This document shows positions 24,440-32,734 of a stretch of DNA of 64,000 nt, in pieces. The position numbers were made by a program, and so were the translations under genes. This DNA is from Pseudomonas sp. FP198 (GTDB lineage Bacteria > Pseudomonadota > Gammaproteobacteria > Pseudomonadales > Pseudomonadaceae). The stretch spans positions 3,055,501 to 3,119,500 of the forward strand of contig NZ_CP117452.1 in the NCBI RefSeq assembly GCF_030687895.1, read 5' to 3'. The first letter of the stretch is position 1. Each line of letters opens with the position of its first letter. Below the pieces are notes generated by a model. That model was not told where the DNA came from and searched no databases. It worked only from the letters and a program-made list of their open reading frames with translations.

Positions 24440-25106
24440 CGCCCGGCACTCCGTAGCTCGGTGCCAGGGTCGGGTTGAGCGCGCGGGTCAGGTAATCCTG
24501 CAGTTGCGGTTGATAGGCGAGCCAGAGTTTTTCCAGTTCGCCGATGGGATTTTCGTCGGCCCAGTCCACCCGCAGATCGACGATGGGCCAGGTCAGGTCA
24601 TCGACCACCGACAGCGCTGCCGAATGCACCGCACCGGCCTCTCCACCTGCGGCCTGCCCAGCCTGCAACGCCCCAAGCAGGCGTGACGCGAGACTGCCCT
24701 CACCCTGCTCGAACGCCGCGACCATGGCCGCGATCACCCCCTCACCCGCCAGCAGGTTGCCGGCCGCCACGCACTGTTCACCCATCTGGGCGCCGTGGAT
24801 ACCCAAGGCGTGGCGACCGCTGAAGACCGCCGTACGTCCCTGGGCATCCACCACCGCGACCTGGCGGTATTCGCTATAGCCGTTACGCGCCAAGGCATGG
24901 TCCAGCGCCTCTTGCGCCGTCTGGCCGGCGGCCAGTTCATCAAGAATCAACGGCCCCAGGGCCGGCAAGGTGATGTTCTGGCTCGACACGGCACCGGCAC
25001 CGGCCCGCAGCCAGGGGCAACGGGCGCCGACGGCGATGCTCGATGAGCTGATGGCGATGCCCAGCTGGCCGGTCTCGGCGCAGCGTCCGACGATGGAAAA
25101 CGTCAT
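24432..25106 (-). CDS. DUF1028 family protein (Ntn-hydrolase-like fold)
   Basis: 224 residues from ATG 25106 with AAGGAG 6 bases upstream; a longer frame starts at 25136. The start MTFSIVGRCAETGQLGIAISSSSIAVGARCPWLRAGAGAVSSQ is diagnostic for DUF1028, whose structures show an Ntn-hydrolase-like fold. No activity is firmly assigned to the family as far as I know. It sits between a Rid protein and an ArgE-like deacylase, so hydrolysis of an amide or lactam-like intermediate is a fair guess. Ten bases separate it from the Rid gene, and it overlaps the deacylase gene. Confidence 0.85.
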   Translation of the reverse strand: MTFSIVGRCAETGQLGIAISSSSIAVGARCPWLRAGAGAVSSQNITLPALGPLILDELAAGQTAQEALDHALARNGYSEYRQVAVVDAQGRTAVFSGRHALGIHGAQMGEQCVAAGNLLAGEGVIAAMVAAFEQGEGSLASRLLGALQAGQAAGGEAGAVHSAALSVVDDLTWPIVDLRVDWADENPIGELEKLWLAYQPQLQDYLTRALNPTLAPSYGVPGDE

Positions 25107-25116
25107 GTCGTGCTCC

Positions 25117-25527
25117 TTATTCGGGAATGACCGCAATCACGTCGATTTCCATCAGCCACTGCGGCTGGCCGAGGGCGCTGACCACCAGCCCGGTGGAAAT
25201 CGGGAACACGCCCTTGAGCCATTTGCCGACCTCCTGGTACACCGGCTCGCGGTAGCGCGGGTCGATCAGGTAGGTGGTGGTCTTGACGATATGGCTCAGG
25301 TCGCTGCCGGCTTCCTCCAGCAGTTGCTTGACGTTGCGCATGGCCTGTTCGGCCTGGGCCCGTGGGTCGCCGAGGCCCACCAGTTGGCCGTTGAAGTCGG
25401 TGCCGACCTGACCGCGCACGTACACGGTATTGCCGGCGCGAACCGCCTGGCACAGGTCGTTGTCCAGCGTCTGGTTCGGATAGGTGTCTTTGGTGTTGAA
25501 CATGCGGATGCGAGTATGAGTAGGCAT
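25117..25527 (-). CDS. Rid/YjgF-family protein lacking the RidA arginine
   Basis: 136 residues from ATG 25527, whose A is also the last base of the monooxygenase stop codon (TGATG); GGGAG lies 8 bases upstream. The fold markers are present (VRAGNTVYVRGQVGTDFNGQLVG, ETPxxQAEQAMRNVKQLLEEAGSDLSHIVKTTTYLIDPRY). In RidA enzymes an Arg near residue 105 (P-A-R-S) binds the imine substrate; here that place reads P-I-S-T, with Ser111. This puts it in a Rid subfamily other than RidA that is not expected to be a general enamine/imine deaminase. Its role in the operon is unknown. Confidence 0.87.
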   Translation of the reverse strand: MPTHTRIRMFNTKDTYPNQTLDNDLCQAVRAGNTVYVRGQVGTDFNGQLVGLGDPRAQAEQAMRNVKQLLEEAGSDLSHIVKTTTYLIDPRYREPVYQEVGKWLKGVFPISTGLVVSALGQPQWLMEIDVIAVIPE

Positions 25528-26831
25528 CAACGGACTCCCATGAGGCTGGTTTTCGAAGGTTGCGACTGGCGCTGGGAGGCATCCCGGTAATCGAGATACG
25601 TGCGCTGCTTGATGATGTGGTCGCTGATGTGCCGGGCGTCGTGCCACACGCCCCAGATGAACGCCGAGCCCCGCCGCGACAGCCATGGCAGGCCGACAAA
25701 ATAGAGGCCCGGCTCGCTGCAGACCCCGCGCTGATGCCGTGGCTTGCCGTCGGCTTTGAACGCATCGACTTTCAGCCAGCTGTAATCCACCGAATACCCG
25801 GTGGCCCAGATGATGGTGCTGATGCCCGCCTCGATCAGATCCAGTTCCAGGATCGGCTGGGTCATGCATTCGGGGTCGGGCAACAGCCGGCGTGCCTCGG
25901 GCTCGGGCGGCAGGTCCAGGCCGTTGCGCTCGATGTAGGCATCGGCGGCGTCAAGCAGGGCCAGGTAGTTTTCATCGCCACGGGCAATGTTTTCATTGAG
26001 GTTGGGTTCGAAACTCACCGTGCTGCCGTTGAACGCCCGGGTCAGTCCCACCAGCGTGATGCCCTCATGGGCCAGCCGCCGGAAATCCACGGTGTGCCCG
26101 CCCCGCGCGCCACTCACGGCGATGGTCACATGCTCCTTGCCCGGCTTGACCGCTTCGGCGTCCCACTCGCCCAGCACCCCCAGCCACCAGCAGAAGTCAC
26201 GGTTGCGATAGGCCCGCGGCGGACGATCATGGGCGCCCACCGAGAGGTAGACCCGCTTGCCGGCGCGCTGCAATTCATCGGCGATCTGCACCCCCGACGA
26301 CCCGGCGCCGACCACCAGCACGGCGCCTTCGGCCAACTGCGCGGGGTTGCGATATTGCGCCGAATGAATTTGCGTCACCGTAGCCATGTCAGGCGCGATG
26401 GGCGGGATGACGGGCCGCTGAAATGGCCCGGTGGCGACCACCACGTTAGTAGCCTCGATTCGGCCGTCCGACGTTTCAATGGCGAAGCCCGGGCGACCGG
26501 CATTGCGCTCGACGCTGCGCACCTCCACGCCGGTGCGGATCGGTGCGTCGAATTTGCGCGCATAGGCTTCGAAGTACTCGGCCACCTGGTCCTTGGAAGC
26601 AAAGGCATCCGGATCAAGCCCTTCGAATTCCAGTCCTGGAAAGCGGTCATGCCAGGCCGGGCCGTTGGCAACCAGCGAATCCCAGCGCGCCGTGCGCCAG
26701 GCTTCGGCAATGCGGTTGCGCTGCACCACCAGATGCGGCACGCCTTGGCGGCTCAAATGTTCACTCATGGCGACACCGGCCTGGCCGGCGCCTATTACAA
26801 GCGTATCGATAAGTAGGGTTTCAACGGGCAT
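25527..26831 (-). CDS. Flavin-containing monooxygenase (YUC/CzcO-like)
   Basis: 434 residues from ATG 26831 (MPVETLLIDT); the frame is open to 27029 but that part is not family-like. An FAD and NADPH enzyme that inserts oxygen on N, S or a carbonyl carbon. FAD fold at residues 10-16 (VIGAGQAGVAM), NADPH fold near 180 (VVGAGSSGVQIA), and the linker IHSAQYRNP in place of the canonical FxGxxxH motif, as in YUCCA-like relatives. WATGY motif present (IIWATGYSVDYSWLKV). First gene of the eight-gene operon, so it probably carries out the first chemical step. Promoter expected in the 430-base region upstream. Confidence 0.87.
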   Translation of the reverse strand: MPVETLLIDTLVIGAGQAGVAMSEHLSRQGVPHLVVQRNRIAEAWRTARWDSLVANGPAWHDRFPGLEFEGLDPDAFASKDQVAEYFEAYARKFDAPIRTGVEVRSVERNAGRPGFAIETSDGRIEATNVVVATGPFQRPVIPPIAPDMATVTQIHSAQYRNPAQLAEGAVLVVGAGSSGVQIADELQRAGKRVYLSVGAHDRPPRAYRNRDFCWWLGVLGEWDAEAVKPGKEHVTIAVSGARGGHTVDFRRLAHEGITLVGLTRAFNGSTVSFEPNLNENIARGDENYLALLDAADAYIERNGLDLPPEPEARRLLPDPECMTQPILELDLIEAGISTIIWATGYSVDYSWLKVDAFKADGKPRHQRGVCSEPGLYFVGLPWLSRRGSAFIWGVWHDARHISDHIIKQRTYLDYRDASQRQSQPSKTSLMGVR

Positions 26832-27220
26832 GTCTGGGCACTTCCGGCAGAGGGTCTGGTTCAGGTCGGCATGGCGCCGCGTCGGGTTGTGATTTCTTGT
26901 TGTTCGAAACGAGCTGTCGAGGCGATTGTGTTGGCAGGTGGGGATTTGCGAAACGAGGCTTTTTATTGCGGCTGGGAAGGAAAAAACTGGCAGGCAAAAA
27001 ACTGCGCCAAGCAAGGGCGGCGCGGGCAAAAACGGGCAGATAAAAGCGCTTTAACGGTGCATTCAGACCGGTCGAGCCGGAAACGCCTTGAGCTCAAGTT
27101 TCTCGTGTTGGCGTTGACCGGCTGGGTATCCAGCCCAGGCCTGAGTAAATTGTACAAAATCGTAAAATACTTATACAAAACACTTTAACTCGTACAACCC
27201 ATGCAGTACGCTCCGAAAAC
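26832..27220. other. Intergenic control region between the monooxygenase operon and the lipid operon
   Basis: No credible gene. The right half is AT-rich and holds extra partial TGTACA-like words: TGTACA at 27151-27156 with TATACA at 27172-27177 (15 bases between), and GTACAA at about 27192. These may be secondary operator sites for the plus-strand operon. No clear promoter for the monooxygenase operon could be picked out. Confidence 0.5.
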
Positions 27221-27221
27221 T

Positions 27222-27245
27222 TGTACATGCACACCATTATGTACA
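27222..27245. promoter_or_regulatory. TGTACA-N12-TGTACA site, LitR/PplR-like
   Basis: Two perfect TGTACA words exactly 12 bases apart, 16 bases before the start codon of the SnoaL-like gene. I recall T(G/A)TACA-N12-TGTA(C/T)A as the site of light-responsive MerR regulators (class II LitR and PplR) in P. putida, which control photolyase and fatty-acid genes. The same arrangement recurs at 32735. No MerR gene is in the window. Confidence 0.68.
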
Positions 27246-27261
27246 ACTTTCGGAGCCTGAC

Positions 27262-27684
27262 ATGTCCGCATACCTCAAGGGTTTCGCCCACGCCTTCGCC
27301 GCACTGGACGCCAGTCGCCTGGACCAGCTCGACAGGCTCTACAGCGCCGACGTGCGGTTCCAGGATCCGTTGCACCGGATCGAAGGCCTGCCTGCCCTGC
27401 GTGAATATTTCGCGCAGCTCTATGCCAATGTCAGCGACCTGCACTACGACTTCCATGGCTATGACGAAACCGCCCCCGGCGAAGGTTACCTGCGCTGGAC
27501 CCTGCGCTTTCGTCACCCACGCTTGAACGGCGGAGCGCCGGTCGAACTGCCCGGCTGCAGCTACCTGCGCTGGAACGATCGGGTTTATTCGCACCGGGAC
27601 TTCTTTGATGCCGGCGCCCTGCTCTACGAGCACTTGCCCGTGTTCGGGCCGCTCATTCGCTGGCTCAAGCGGAGGCTGGCATGA
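27262..27684 (+). CDS. SnoaL/NTF2-like protein
   Basis: 140 residues of the NTF2-like alpha+beta fold (FAHAFAALDASRLDQLDRLYSADVRFQDPLHRIEGLPALREYFAQLYANVSDLHYDFHGY). Such folds act as small-molecule isomerases, hydrolases or as carriers; no active site can be assigned. First gene of a six-gene operon with the TGTACA-N12-TGTACA site 16 bases before its start; GGAG 6 bases upstream. In Pseudomonas this gene regularly heads the SDR - FAD oxidase - DUF1365 - cyclopropane synthase set, and its stop overlaps the SDR start (ATGA). Confidence 0.82.
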   Translation: MSAYLKGFAHAFAALDASRLDQLDRLYSADVRFQDPLHRIEGLPALREYFAQLYANVSDLHYDFHGYDETAPGEGYLRWTLRFRHPRLNGGAPVELPGCSYLRWNDRVYSHRDFFDAGALLYEHLPVFGPLIRWLKRRLA

Positions 27685-28436
27685 GCCGCATCTGGCTGAC
27701 CGGTGCCAGCAGCGGCATCGGTGCCGAACTGGCGAAGGTGTTGCTTGAACAAGGTCATCGCCTGGCGTTGAGCGCGCGGCAAGCCGGCCCGCTGCAAGCA
27801 TTGGCCGAGCGTTATCAGGATCTGGTCCTGGTGCTTCCGGGTGACTTGACCGACCGGGATCAGGTAGTCGCGATCATCCAGCACATCGACCGCGAATGGG
27901 GCGCCCTCGATCAGGTGATTCTCAACGCCGGCACGTGCGAATACCTGGAGCCGGGACACTTCGACGCGCGCTTGGTGGAACGGGTGCTCGATACCAACCT
28001 GCTGGGCACCTGCCACTGCCTGGAAGCCGCCCTGCCCTTGTTGCGTCGAGGCCAGAACCCGCACCTGGTCGCGGTGTGCAGCGCAGTGACCTGGCTGGCC
28101 CTGCCACGCGCCGGTGCCTACGGCGCGTCCAAGGCCGCGCTGCGCTACCTGTTCGAATCGTTGCGCATCGACCTGGCCGCCGAGGACATCGACGTCACGC
28201 TGGTGAGTCCCGGATTCGTTGATACGCCGCTGACCCAGCGCAATGACTTCGCGATGCCCATGTGCTGGCCGGCCGAACGCGCGGCCCGGCACATCGCGCG
28301 GCGACTGCCTGCCCGCCCTCTGGAAATCGCGTTTCCGGGGTTGTTCATCGTGGTCATGCGTCTGCTCGGGCACCTGCCCGCACGCTGGCGGCTGGCGCTC
28401 GGCCGGCGCCTGGCGCGCAAATCCGGGGAGGCTTGA
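27681..28436 (+). CDS. Short-chain dehydrogenase/reductase
   Basis: 251 residues. NAD(P) site TGASSGIGAEL near residue 6-17, NAG-type motif (LNAGTCEY), catalytic Ser in AVCSAVTWL and the Tyr-Lys pair in AYGASKAAL. The C-terminal 40 residues are hydrophobic and basic (FIVVMRLLGHLPARWRLALGRRLARK), which suggests membrane attachment and fits a lipid substrate. Second gene of the lipid-modification operon, with a 4-base overlap to the gene before it and 3 bases to the next. Confidence 0.87.
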   Translation: MSRIWLTGASSGIGAELAKVLLEQGHRLALSARQAGPLQALAERYQDLVLVLPGDLTDRDQVVAIIQHIDREWGALDQVILNAGTCEYLEPGHFDARLVERVLDTNLLGTCHCLEAALPLLRRGQNPHLVAVCSAVTWLALPRAGAYGASKAALRYLFESLRIDLAAEDIDVTLVSPGFVDTPLTQRNDFAMPMCWPAERAARHIARRLPARPLEIAFPGLFIVVMRLLGHLPARWRLALGRRLARKSGEA

Positions 28437-28439
28437 CGC

Positions 28440-29687
28440 ATGCGCATCGCAATTATCGGCAGCGGTATCTCGGGCCTCACCTGCGCCTATCTGTTGTCTC
28501 GCCAGCATCAGGTCAGCCTGTTCGAAGCCGACAACCGGATCGGCGGGCATACCCATACGGTGGATGTCGAATGGGCAGGCCGGCGCTACGGCGTGGACAC
28601 CGGCTTCATCGTGTACAACGACTGGACCTACCCCAACTTCATTCGCCTGATGGACCAGTTGGGCGTGGCTTCGCGCCCGACGGAGATGAGCTTTTCGGTG
28701 CACGACCCGGCCAGCGGCCTGGAATACAAGGGCCACACCCTGGGCAGCCTGTTCGCCCAACGCCGCAACCTGCTGTCGCCGGGGTTCTGGGGCATGCTCC
28801 GGGACATCCTCAGGTTCAACCGTCGGGCGACCGCAGACCTGCTGGCGCAGCGCATCGATGCCTCGACCCGGCTGGGAGATTACCTGCACGCGCAAGGTTA
28901 CGGCCGACGTTTCATCGAGCAATACATCGTCCCCATGGGATCGGCGATCTGGTCGATGTCGCCGGCTGGAATGCTGGAATTCCCGCTGCAGTTTTTCCTG
29001 CGTTTCTGTCACAACCACGGCCTGCTGTCGGTTGATCAGCGTCCGCAATGGCGGGTGATCGACGGCGGCTCGCGCGGCTATATCGAGCCGTTGTGCGCGG
29101 GCTTTCGCGAGCACATCCACCTCGATTGCCCGGTGCGCCGGGTAAGCCGCGACGCCGATGGGGTCACCGTGCACAGCCGTCGTGGTATCGAGCGGTTCGA
29201 CAAGGTGGTATTCGCCTGCCACAGCGACCAGGCCCTGGCTTTGCTGGAAACGCCCAGCGTCGCTGAAGCCGAGGTGCTCGGTGCGCTGGCCTACGCCCGC
29301 AACGAGGTGCTGCTGCATACCGATACCCGCCTGTTGCCGCAGCGCCGAAAGGCCTGGGCGAGTTGGAACTATCGGCTTGGCGGCCCGCCCGAGGCGCCGG
29401 CTGCACTGACCTACAACATGAACATTCTCCAGGGCCTGGATGCCCCCGTGACGTTTTGCGTGAGCCTCAACCAAAGCGAGTCGGTGGACCCGGCCCAGGT
29501 ACTCGCGCGCTTCGACTATGCCCATCCCCAATACAGCCTTGCCGGCGTGGCCGCACAGGCACGCCAGGGCGATCTGCAAGGACGCCAGCACAGCTATTTC
29601 TGCGGTGCCTACTGGGCCAACGGTTTTCATGAGGATGGCGTGGTCAGCGCGCTTGCCGTGGCGCGGCATTTCGGAGAAACCCTTTGA
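28440..29687 (+). CDS. FAD-dependent amine oxidase-family protein
   Basis: 415 residues with the FAD fold at the N terminus (IAIIGSGISGLTCAYLLSRQHQVSLFEADNRIGGHTHTV). Members in this gene context oxidise or desaturate lipid-like substrates rather than amines. An analogous flavoprotein (UfaO) takes part in furan fatty acid synthesis in alphaproteobacteria, though I cannot claim orthology. GGAGG precedes the ATG; the next gene starts on a TTG that overlaps the stop codon. Confidence 0.85.
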   Translation: MRIAIIGSGISGLTCAYLLSRQHQVSLFEADNRIGGHTHTVDVEWAGRRYGVDTGFIVYNDWTYPNFIRLMDQLGVASRPTEMSFSVHDPASGLEYKGHTLGSLFAQRRNLLSPGFWGMLRDILRFNRRATADLLAQRIDASTRLGDYLHAQGYGRRFIEQYIVPMGSAIWSMSPAGMLEFPLQFFLRFCHNHGLLSVDQRPQWRVIDGGSRGYIEPLCAGFREHIHLDCPVRRVSRDADGVTVHSRRGIERFDKVVFACHSDQALALLETPSVAEAEVLGALAYARNEVLLHTDTRLLPQRRKAWASWNYRLGGPPEAPAALTYNMNILQGLDAPVTFCVSLNQSESVDPAQVLARFDYAHPQYSLAGVAAQARQGDLQGRQHSYFCGAYWANGFHEDGVVSALAVARHFGETL

Positions 29688-30499
29688 ACAGCAGCCTGTG
29701 TCACGGCTGGATCGGCCACCGGCGCCAGACGCCACGGGTGCACGCGTTTCGTTACCCGATCGGCATGCTTTACCTGGACCTCGCCGAGCAGCAACAGGTA
29801 CTCGGCCTGTCGCGCTTGCTGCGCCCGTGGCGCATGGCCCCGTTGTGCTGGCGTGAGCGTGATTACCTGCCGGCCCTGACCCGTGAAGGTATTTCCCTGA
29901 TCCAAGCGGTGCGGACGATCGTCGAGCAGGCTTTGGGATCAACTCCCCAAGGCGCAATCCACCTGCTGACCCAGCCGCGCAGTTGGGGCCTGTCGTTCAA
30001 CCCGGTGAGCTTCTATTTCTGCCACGAAGCCGACGGGCGCCTGGCGGCAATTCTCTGCGAAGTGCGCAACACCCCCTGGCGCGAGCGCCACCATTATGTG
30101 TTGCCGGTAAGGCCTGGCGAGCCCCATGCGTTCCAGGTCGCCAAGGCGTTCCATGTCTCGCCCTTCCTGCCACGGGACATGGATTACCGCATGCGCTTCT
30201 TGATCCAGGACACCCGCATCCGCGTACGCATGGAGAACTGGCGTGCCGGCCACAAGGTGTTCGAGGCCGACCTTGCCTTGCAACGTGGGCCCCTGGACGC
30301 CCCGGCATTGCGTCGTTATTTCCTGGCCTTCCCGTGGATGAGCCTGCGCACCGTAAGCGCCATTTACTGGCAGGCGCTGCGCCTGCTTTTCAAACGCACG
30401 CCCCTGCACGACCACCAGGCCAGCCATGGCGACCTGAGTGTCGGCGAACCCGTCCATGAGGATCCTGACGATGTCCGAACCCACCCTGAGCGTCACTAA
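29684..30499 (+). CDS. DUF1365 family protein
   Basis: 271 residues from a TTG start inside the previous stop (TTGA overlap), with GGAG 8 bases upstream; the sequence MNSSLCHGWIGHRRQTPRVHAFRYPIGMLYLDL is the normal family start. Conserved blocks QPRSWGLSFNPVSFYFCHEADGRLAAILCEVRNTPWRERHHYVLP and KAFHVSPFLPRDMDYRMRF are present. The function is not known to me; the family almost always sits between the FAD oxidase and the cyclopropane synthase homologue, so it is likely a partner in lipid modification. Its end overlaps the start of the next gene by 29 bases. Confidence 0.87.
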   Translation: MNSSLCHGWIGHRRQTPRVHAFRYPIGMLYLDLAEQQQVLGLSRLLRPWRMAPLCWRERDYLPALTREGISLIQAVRTIVEQALGSTPQGAIHLLTQPRSWGLSFNPVSFYFCHEADGRLAAILCEVRNTPWRERHHYVLPVRPGEPHAFQVAKAFHVSPFLPRDMDYRMRFLIQDTRIRVRMENWRAGHKVFEADLALQRGPLDAPALRRYFLAFPWMSLRTVSAIYWQALRLLFKRTPLHDHQASHGDLSVGEPVHEDPDDVRTHPERH

Positions 30500-31739
30500 G
30501 ACCAGCGGTTTCTGCCCGTTGAGCGGCGGTCTGTTCAAACAGGCCGTACTCGCGCAACTGCGCCGTTTGCGTCATGGCCACCTGCGCCTGATGCTGGAGG
30601 GCGGGCCCCTGAGCTTCGGCGACGCGACCAGTCCATTGGTGGCCGACATCGAGATACTCGACAACGCCGTTTGGGGCATGGTCGTTGGCAACGGTTCGAT
30701 CGGTGCCGGCGAGGCTTACATACACGGCTACTGGCGCAGCAATGATTTGACTGCCGTCACTCGCCTGTTCGTCGCCAATCTCAGCGTGCTCGACGCGATG
30801 GACAGCGGGCTTGCTCGCCTGGGGCGGCCGTTGCTGCGCGGGTTGCACTGGCTCAATCGCAACAGTCGCAAAGGCTCGCGGCGCAACATCATGGCCCACT
30901 ACGACCTGGGCAACAGCCTGTTCGAACGCTTGCTGGACCCGACCATGATGTATTCGGCGGCCATGTTCGAAAACGCCAACCAGAGCCTCGAACAGGCGCA
31001 GATCAACAAACTCCAGCGCATCTGCCGCAAGCTCGACCTGCGCCCAGGCGACCATCTGTTGGAGATCGGCACCGGTTGGGGCAGCCTGGCCATCCATGCC
31101 GCCACCCACTACGGCTGCCGGGTCACCACCACGACGCTTTCCGAGGAGCAATACGCGCACACGTGCCAACGTGTCGAGGCGCTCGGCCTGCAACAGCGCA
31201 TCGAAGTGCTGCGCAAGGACTACCGCGACCTGGAGGGACGCTTCGACAAACTGGTGTCGATCGAAATGATCGAAGCGGTCGGCCATCGCTACCTGCCCGA
31301 ATACTTCCGCTGCTGCGCCGCGCTACTCAAGGACGACGGGTTGATGCTGTTGCAAGCCATCACCATCCGTGACCAACGTTACGAGCAGGCCCGCCGCTCG
31401 GTGGATTTCATCCAGCGCCACATCTTTCCAGGGGGCGCGTTGCCCTCGCTGTCGATCCTGCTGCAGACCGCGAGCACCCAGACGCCGCTCAACCTGTTGC
31501 ACCTGGAGGATTTCGGAGAGCACTACGCGCGCACGCTACGGCACTGGCACGACAACTTCCGGCAATCACGCCAGGCCTTGCTGGAGCTGGGTTATGACGA
31601 GACGTTCCAGCGCCTTTGGGAGTTCTACCTGTGCTACTGCGAAGGAGGATTCCAGGAGCGTGCGATCGGTGTCGCGCAACTGCTGTTCGCTGCGCCAGCG
31701 GCGCGCCCGGTGCCCTTGCAGGAACACCTGCAAGGATGA
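30471..31739 (+). CDS. Cyclopropane-fatty-acyl-phospholipid synthase family methyltransferase
   Basis: 422 residues from ATG 30471 (GAGGA 8 bases upstream); other ATGs at 30438 and 30456 are possible. A SAM-dependent enzyme that methylenates or methylates an unsaturated acyl chain of membrane phospholipid. The block MAHYDLGNSLFERLLDPTMMYSAAMF (about 141-166) and the SAM site LLEIGTGWGSLAIHA (197-211) are typical. The usual Cys of GCGWG is Thr here. It belongs to the operon-borne paralogues rather than to the stationary-phase Cfa, so the product may be a methylated or furan-type fatty acid. Confidence 0.88.
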   Translation: MSEPTLSVTKTSGFCPLSGGLFKQAVLAQLRRLRHGHLRLMLEGGPLSFGDATSPLVADIEILDNAVWGMVVGNGSIGAGEAYIHGYWRSNDLTAVTRLFVANLSVLDAMDSGLARLGRPLLRGLHWLNRNSRKGSRRNIMAHYDLGNSLFERLLDPTMMYSAAMFENANQSLEQAQINKLQRICRKLDLRPGDHLLEIGTGWGSLAIHAATHYGCRVTTTTLSEEQYAHTCQRVEALGLQQRIEVLRKDYRDLEGRFDKLVSIEMIEAVGHRYLPEYFRCCAALLKDDGLMLLQAITIRDQRYEQARRSVDFIQRHIFPGGALPSLSILLQTASTQTPLNLLHLEDFGEHYARTLRHWHDNFRQSRQALLELGYDETFQRLWEFYLCYCEGGFQERAIGVAQLLFAAPAARPVPLQEHLQG

Positions 31740-32227
31740 AGAGCCGCAGCTGGCTGATAGGCAATGCGCTCTGGCTGCAATTGGGCTGGTGGGGCTGTGT
31801 ATTGGGTGCGCAACAGCCCGCATGGCTGCTGGCGGTGCTTGCCGGGTTAGGCGTCCACCTGGGGTTGTGTCCCGACCCGAAAAGCGAGTGCCAGGCGCTG
31901 TTGCGTGTCGGACTGAGCGGGATGCTCTTGGACTGTTGCCTCGGCGCCCTGGGCCTGTTCGAATTCAGCGAGAATCCCTTGCCCTTGTGGCTGGCCCTGC
32001 TCTGGCTGGTCTTCGCCACGGGTTTACGCCATAGCCTGGCCTGGGCAGGAAGACCCGTATGGCGTGGCGCCCTGGCGGGCATGCTTGGTGGCCCTCTCGC
32101 CTATTGCGCCGGCGCTCCGCTGGCTGGCGTGACGCTGCCGCTGGGCGTAACCGGCACCGCGTTGATCCTGGCACCGTTGTGGGCGATGTGGCTGCCATTG
32201 GCCGTGCGTCTGGCCGACCCGCGCTGA
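31736..32227 (+). CDS. DUF2878 family membrane protein
   Basis: 163 residues from ATG 31736, which overlaps the stop of the methyltransferase (ATGA); a longer frame starts at 31616 but overlaps too much. Four or five hydrophobic segments (WLIGNALWLQLGWWGCVL, LLAVLAGLGVHLGL, LSGMLLDCCLGALGLF, LPLWLALLWLVFATGL, LGVTGTALILAPLWAMWLPLAV) and the conserved WLQLGWW. Inner-membrane protein of unknown function; last gene of the operon. It ends 16 bases before the convergent DUF6482 gene. Confidence 0.85.
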   Translation: MKSRSWLIGNALWLQLGWWGCVLGAQQPAWLLAVLAGLGVHLGLCPDPKSECQALLRVGLSGMLLDCCLGALGLFEFSENPLPLWLALLWLVFATGLRHSLAWAGRPVWRGALAGMLGGPLAYCAGAPLAGVTLPLGVTGTALILAPLWAMWLPLAVRLADPR

Positions 32228-32243
32228 TCCGGTGCGGCGGTTC

Positions 32244-32549
32244 TTACCAAGGCTCATCGAGGAAAATCGGCAACCGTAACGGCGCGATCGGCTCTTCACG
32301 CTGGCCGCACATTTCATCGTGAACAACCTGCTGCACCAGCATGCAAGGCAAGCGCGGAACGTCACGCAGCAGCTCACGCAAATGCGTCGTGGAGCGCACA
32401 TGCAACGTACGTCCCGACTCATCGAGCAATGTGCGTGTCTGTCGATCCAGCTGAGCTCGGAGCAGGTAGATGCCGCCCTCCAGGGATAGCAGTTCCAGCC
32501 CGACGACCCGTCCCTCAACAGCCAGCTCGACCAACTCCTTGAGAGTCAT
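32244..32549 (-). CDS. DUF6482 family protein
   Basis: 101 residues. The pattern MTLKELVELAVEGRVVGLELLSLEGGIYLLRAQL...LHVRSTTHLRELLRDVPRLPCMLVQQVVHDEMCGQ is typical of this small Pseudomonas family of unknown function. Its start overlaps the stop of a 50-residue membrane protein gene (ATGA), and both would be read from the TGTACA-N12-TGTACA site at 32735-32758. It is therefore likely to respond to the same signal as the lipid operon on the other side. Confidence 0.85.
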   Translation of the reverse strand: MTLKELVELAVEGRVVGLELLSLEGGIYLLRAQLDRQTRTLLDESGRTLHVRSTTHLRELLRDVPRLPCMLVQQVVHDEMCGQREEPIAPLRLPIFLDEPW

Positions 32550-32698
32550 GGCGTACTGCTCCTGGCGCGGGTTGGATCAAGCCCGAGCAAACGCTGACGC
32601 AGTTCGGGTTCACGGGTACGCGGATCAAGCCAGAACAACGCCAGGGCGAGACTGACGATAGCGAGCAGCCCTCTATCGGCTGCGAAAAAGCTGTGCAT
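32546..32698 (-). CDS. Small single-span membrane protein, 50 residues
   Basis: ATG at 32698, stop TGA overlapping the DUF6482 start codon. The sequence opens MHSFFAADRG, has one hydrophobic segment (LLAIVSLALALFWL, about 11-24) and then a charged tail (DPRTREPELRQRLLGLDP). GGAA lies 8-9 bases before the ATG. The translational coupling, the membrane segment and the promoter-like site upstream argue for a real gene. I do not recognise a family. It might help place or control the DUF6482 protein at the membrane. Confidence 0.62.
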   Translation of the reverse strand: MHSFFAADRGLLAIVSLALALFWLDPRTREPELRQRLLGLDPTRARSSTP

Positions 32699-32734
32699 CG
32701 ACGAATTTCCGGATTCTCAGAGGCTTCCGATAAT

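Noticed and set aside
27624..29957. 777-codon minus-strand frame opposite the SDR and FAD oxidase genes
   Set aside because: Shadow of two coupled genes with clear motifs; no protein family features.
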